Shown: piece by piece, positions 6,196 through 9,331 of the stretch
Layout of the letters: the number at the start of each line of letters is the position of its first letter
Numbering within the stretch: the stretch's first letter is position 1
Source: UBA7656 sp040755335
Lineage (GTDB): Bacteria > Acidobacteriota > Blastocatellia > UBA7656
NCBI GenBank assembly: GCA_040755335.1
Contig: JBFMAU010000319.1
Span: 1 to 9,331, forward strand
Direction of reading: 5' to 3'
DNA: 9,331 bases
The notes under the pieces: generated by a model
Told to the model about the DNA's origin: nothing
Database searches by the model: none
What the model saw: only the letters and a program-made list of their open reading frames with translations
Position numbers and translations under genes: made by a program

Positions 6196-7268
6196 AGAAG
6201 ACTGCCATAACAGTTCTGAAGATAGTCGTAAGCATCGGCCTGTATATCTGGATATTCAGCAAGATCGATGTGGCTCACCTGTGGGACATACTCAAAAGCG
6301 CCACGCCTGTCTATTTCGTCGCCGCCATCGCGGTTTATTTTTTCATTCAGGCGTTGAGCGCGTGGCGCTGGTATCTGCTGCTTCGCCCGCTGGGTCTGAA
6401 GGTTCCTTACATCAAGCTCCTTCAGTTTTATATGCTCGGCATGTTCTTCAACAACTTCATGCCTACAGGCATTGGCGGAGATGTTTTCCGGGTCTACTAT
6501 CTCAACAAAGAGACCAAGAGCTTGAAGGAAAAGAGGAGCCTGAGTCGTTCGACTGCTTCGGTGTTTTTTGATCGCGATCTGGGAATGTCCGCGCTTCTCA
6601 TTATGGCCACTGCCGCTGCGCTCATCGGGCGCACGAGCATCAAGGGAGTGATGCTCGGCCCTATCTTCATACTTGTCGCCGTGGCTTTCGCGTTTGCCAA
6701 TCTGGCGCTGTTTTATCGCCCCACCTACAACCTGCTTCATCGCCTGCTGCTTGTGTTGAAGATGAAGCGGGCGGATGAAAGAGTCGAACATCTCTTCGAG
6801 TCCGTAAACTCCTATCGCCGTCAATGGGGACTGATCGCCGTCACGCTTGTCATCTCGCTCGCCGTGCAGTTCGGATGCAGCCTTGTCAGCATGCTCTCAG
6901 CCGATTCGATAGGGCTTGATACCAGCGGCGGATGGGTCGATTATCTGGTCTTCATTCCGGCCATAGGGCTTATCACGATGATACCCGTTTCGGTCAACGG
7001 CATGGGATGGCGAGAGTTTTCCTTCATAGTCTTCTTCGGCTCGGTCGGAGCAAGTGAAGCTCAGGCGGCGGCGCTGGCTTTTTTGTGGCTCGGAGTTCTG
7101 GTCATAACGAGCCTTCCGGGCGGGGTGATATATGCTTTGCAGGGTCTTCGCTCGAAGGATCATCTTCCGAGCGAGGAAGAGATACTCGAAGCCGTCGAGG
7201 AAGAGGGCGATAAAGAGTACGAGTTTGCCGACGGCGCTCAGGAAGAGCAGCCTGTCTCGACCCTATGA
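6192..7268 (+). CDS. UPF0104 / LPG-synthase-TM-domain membrane protein
   Basis: A 358-residue membrane protein with about eight hydrophobic segments, of the family that includes the membrane half of lysyl-phosphatidylglycerol synthase (MprF) and YbhN-like proteins. Family marks are FNNFMPTGIGGDVFRVYY (86-103), FFDRDLG (125-131) and SVNGMGWRE (267-275). No aminoacyl-transferase domain is attached, so it is unlikely to make lysyl-PG alone; relatives are thought to move or handle lipids, or to work with glycosyltransferases. The start ATG lies inside the end of the GT39 gene (ATGA overlap), so the two products are probably made together and may act on the same lipid-linked substrate. The tail after 321 is highly acidic (PSEEEILEAVEEEGDKEYE), probably soluble and cytoplasmic, and could contact a partner. 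Exact function is inferred only from family and neighbour. Confidence 0.87.
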   Translation: MKKTAITVLKIVVSIGLYIWIFSKIDVAHLWDILKSATPVYFVAAIAVYFFIQALSAWRWYLLLRPLGLKVPYIKLLQFYMLGMFFNNFMPTGIGGDVFRVYYLNKETKSLKEKRSLSRSTASVFFDRDLGMSALLIMATAAALIGRTSIKGVMLGPIFILVAVAFAFANLALFYRPTYNLLHRLLLVLKMKRADERVEHLFESVNSYRRQWGLIAVTLVISLAVQFGCSLVSMLSADSIGLDTSGGWVDYLVFIPAIGLITMIPVSVNGMGWREFSFIVFFGSVGASEAQAAALAFLWLGVLVITSLPGGVIYALQGLRSKDHLPSEEEILEAVEEEGDKEYEFADGAQEEQPVSTL

Positions 7269-7320
7269 TTTCAAAAAGAAACTCGCGGGCCGCAGGCGCG
7301 TTAGAGTTATCATCTCGGTT

Positions 7321-7902
7321 ATGAAATCAGATCAGTTTCAATCCATTCTCTTCGCCTTTGCGATGAGCGCGCTTTTTGTTTCGCCCTCGGCTCTGGCTTC
7401 GCAACAACCGGCCAAGCCTCCTCCACCTCCGCGGGAACTGAGACCGGAGGAGCGGGAGTGGCTCGAAAACAGGGCGGTGAAGAAGCTCGTCCCGCCATCA
7501 GGCGCAGGGTTTTACATCGAAGCGATGACCAGCCCGCCGGGTCGCTACAGCATCTCTTTGAGCGACGGGGAAGGGCGCTTCGTATCGGACACCTTCACTC
7601 AGATACAGATAGACATTTTCGAAGCCATTGTGATCGAGGCCCGAAAGTTTGCTCATACGGATCAAAACGTGGGAACCGCGCGCCACATGATAACGCGGTT
7701 CTTCGACCGGCAGGAACCCGGCATATTCGTCGATGTACTCAAGCACGGGCAGCAGAGCCGTTTCTTCATCACGATCAAAAGCGTGACGGGCAAAGTGACC
7801 GTCGATGCCGGAGAGATAAAGCGCGGCGATCAGGAGGCCAAGCCCCTGTTTTACGAAATCATCTCTCGCCTTCAGGCCGCAAAAGCCAGCGCGCCGCATT
7901 AG
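7321..7902 (+). CDS. Exported protein of unknown function
   Basis: A 193-residue protein not recognised as any named family. The ATG at 7321 begins a typical signal peptide: MKSDQFQ, then the hydrophobic stretch SILFAFAMSALFV, then ALA|S as a likely cleavage site near residue 26. A short proline-rich segment (AKPPPPPREL) follows, then a mixed mature domain of about 150 residues without cysteines, a lipobox or visible repeats. The frame is open further upstream to 7132, but that part overlaps the UPF0104 gene and would hide the signal peptide, so 7321 is preferred. It lies 52 nt after the UPF0104 gene on the same strand, probably in the same operon. The ribosome binding site is weak. Location in periplasm or outside the cell is inferred. 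It ends 1 nt from the 3' end of the opposing kinase gene. Confidence 0.72.
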   Translation: MKSDQFQSILFAFAMSALFVSPSALASQQPAKPPPPPRELRPEEREWLENRAVKKLVPPSGAGFYIEAMTSPPGRYSISLSDGEGRFVSDTFTQIQIDIFEAIVIEARKFAHTDQNVGTARHMITRFFDRQEPGIFVDVLKHGQQSRFFITIKSVTGKVTVDAGEIKRGDQEAKPLFYEIISRLQAAKASAPH

Positions 7903-7903
7903 A

Positions 7904-9331
7904 TCAAATCGCGCTCGACATCTCGACTGCAAGCGCCTCACGGACGCGGAGGAATTCCGCTTCGAGTTGAGCGAGCAATGCGTCAGTCCCCGCGACGATG
8001 CCAGTCCGGCCCAGAGTTTCAAGCTTCAAGCACAACGCCGACATCCTCATCGCCCCAAGATGGGCGCTGCTGCCCTTTAGCGCATGCGCCGCCAAGGCGA
8101 TATTCTGCGCCTCCGCGCGATCTATGGCTTCGCTGAGGGCAGCAAGTCGCGATGGGGTGTCCTGAAAGAACATCTCTGTCAACTCGGTCAGTATGTCCGG
8201 CTCGCCTTCGCTCTGAAGTCCGCGCAGAGTTTCTAGAATGCTGCGGTCAAGGACTTCCATTTCTGCGCGCGTTTCTTCCTCCTGCCTTGCAACAAGAGTC
8301 TTCGACCCGGCGCGTTCGAGCGCGTTTTTGAGATCGATGATCTTGACAGGCTTGGCTATGTAGTCGTCTATGCCCGCTTTCAGGCAGGCTTCGCGGTCGC
8401 TTTCGAGCGCGCTTGCCGTCATTGCGATGATGTGCGGGCGAGCGGCACGAGACCATCGCTCATTTATGCAACAAGTCGCTTCCAGCCCGTCCATCTCAGG
8501 CATGTGCAAATCCATCAGTATGACATCATAGGACTGACGGTCGAGCGCCTCTATCACCTCAAGCCCGTTTGCAACGACATCGGCCCTGTATCCCATGCGC
8601 TCAAGCATGCGGATGGCCACTTTTTGATTAACTACATTGTCTTCGGCTATGAGTATTCGCAGAGGCGTAATCGAGGCCATCGTGCGAGATACATTTTCCG
8701 ACAAGACAGGCTGCTTTTCCTTTCGCTGATGCTCGGCCATCACGCCTATCAGCGCATCGAAGAGGGGAGAGGGTTTGATAGGCTTGGTAAGGAATGCGGC
8801 GAACTCTACGCCTCCCTGCTCCTGCGTTTCGCGCCTGCTCATCGCGCCCGACGTGAGCATCACGAGAGGAATCCTTCGGTCGAGATGGCGAATCTTGCGG
8901 GCGAGCGTCACCCCATCCATCTCCGGCATGTGCATATCGAGTATGGCTAAATCGAATGCGTCGCCCTGCCTGATCATATCCAAAGCTTCAGCGCCCGATG
9001 AGACGGCTTTGCCCAGTATGCCCCACGCCGAGGTCTGACTCATCAGTATCCGGCGGTTGGTTTCGTTGTCATCGACGATCAGCATTCGCCTGCCTGCGAG
9101 TTGAGGCTGAATGCCTGAAGCGTGGAGTCTCAGTCGAGAGGGCGCGGACGCGGCAGTGACAGTGAAGTAAAAAGTCGAGCCTTGTCCTTCGCGGCTTTCG
9201 ACCCACATCCGTCCGCCCATCATCTCGGCGAGCCTTCGGCTGATGGCAAGCCCAAGCCCTGTGCCTCCGTACTGTCGAGTCGTCGAAGAATCGACCTGAG
9301 AGAAGGATTGAAACAATCGATCAAGGCGGTC
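7904..9331 (-). CDS. Hybrid sensor histidine kinase, C-terminal part (HATPase end, REC, REC, Hpt)
   Basis: The last 475 residues of a hybrid kinase; the N-terminal sensor, dimerisation region and most of the ATPase domain lie beyond the right edge. The frame is open to the last base (DRLDRLFQSFSQVDSS), so this is not a complete gene and the internal TTG at 9316 is not its start. The ATPase G2 box GGTGLGLAI is at fragment residues 22-30. Receiver 1 (about 82-195) has D87/D88, the phospho-acceptor D132 (LDMHMPEMDG) and K183. Receiver 2 (about 224-340) has E230/D231, D274 (MDLHMPEMDG) and K327. The Hpt domain (about 375-460) has H416 in AAHALKGSSAHLGA. All phosphotransfer residues are intact, so a multi-step phosphorelay of the BarA kind is likely. 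The output regulator and the signal are not in the window. No terminator is visible between it and the converging gene. Confidence 0.93.
   Translation of the reverse strand, partial: DRLDRLFQSFSQVDSSTTRQYGGTGLGLAISRRLAEMMGGRMWVESREGQGSTFYFTVTAASAPSRLRLHASGIQPQLAGRRMLIVDDNETNRRILMSQTSAWGILGKAVSSGAEALDMIRQGDAFDLAILDMHMPEMDGVTLARKIRHLDRRIPLVMLTSGAMSRRETQEQGGVEFAAFLTKPIKPSPLFDALIGVMAEHQRKEKQPVLSENVSRTMASITPLRILIAEDNVVNQKVAIRMLERMGYRADVVANGLEVIEALDRQSYDVILMDLHMPEMDGLEATCCINERWSRAARPHIIAMTASALESDREACLKAGIDDYIAKPVKIIDLKNALERAGSKTLVARQEEETRAEMEVLDRSILETLRGLQSEGEPDILTELTEMFFQDTPSRLAALSEAIDRAEAQNIALAAHALKGSSAHLGAMRMSALCLKLETLGRTGIVAGTDALLAQLEAEFLRVREALAVEMSSAI

Noticed and set aside
6105..6824. Minus-strand open frame opposite the UPF0104 gene
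   Set aside because: Composition is typical of a reverse-strand shadow, with no recognisable motif, and the sense strand carries a clear family protein.
9314..9316. TTG as the start codon of the hybrid kinase
   Set aside because: The frame continues to the window edge with residues typical of the kinase ATPase domain, and the fragment begins in the middle of that domain.

Overview
The window looks like chromosome from an Acidobacteriota-type bacterium, perhaps of the Blastocatellia lineage. This is inferred from two things. The gene families fit: a PDZ/multi-TM/GAF/SpoIIE phosphatase, a GT39 transferase and a hybrid kinase with two receivers and an Hpt domain. Three kinds of intergenic hairpin repeat also fit: a GGAGTGCGGTGAC type, an ACCGCAGAGACGCAGAG type, and AGGCTG/CAGCCT palindromes. 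I recall these as common in such genomes but cannot check that here. No tRNA, rRNA, CRISPR array, phage gene or transposase gene was seen.

Layout. Positions 1-208 hold no gene. They contain a compact non-coding element (26-203) with 22-bp terminal inverted repeats (20/22 matching) and a perfect 9-bp direct repeat on both flanks, so it reads as a MITE-like insertion. Its core is a nested hairpin that looks like a two-way terminator. It lies 5 bp past the stop codon of a large minus-strand gene (209-2884) for a membrane-bound SpoIIE-type serine phosphatase. A divergent promoter region (2885-3077) separates that gene from a plus-strand M24 metallopeptidase (3078-4268, TTG start with a strong ribosome binding site). 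A gene-free stretch of about 250 bases follows, with three separate inverted repeats.

Next is a likely plus-strand operon. It comprises a GT39-family membrane glycosyltransferase (4525-6195), a UPF0104/LPG-synthase-TM-like membrane protein overlapping it by 4 nt (6192-7268), and a small exported protein of unknown function (7321-7902). It meets, with one base between, the 3' end of a minus-strand hybrid sensor kinase gene (7904-9331, N-terminus outside the window).

Working together: the GT39 and UPF0104 proteins probably act at the cytoplasmic membrane, perhaps moving sugars from polyprenyl carriers onto lipid or cell-envelope acceptors. The exported protein may belong to the same process. 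The phosphatase and the kinase are separate signalling proteins whose partners are not in the window. Most of the window is ordinary chromosome; the most unusual item is the small mobile element at the left end.
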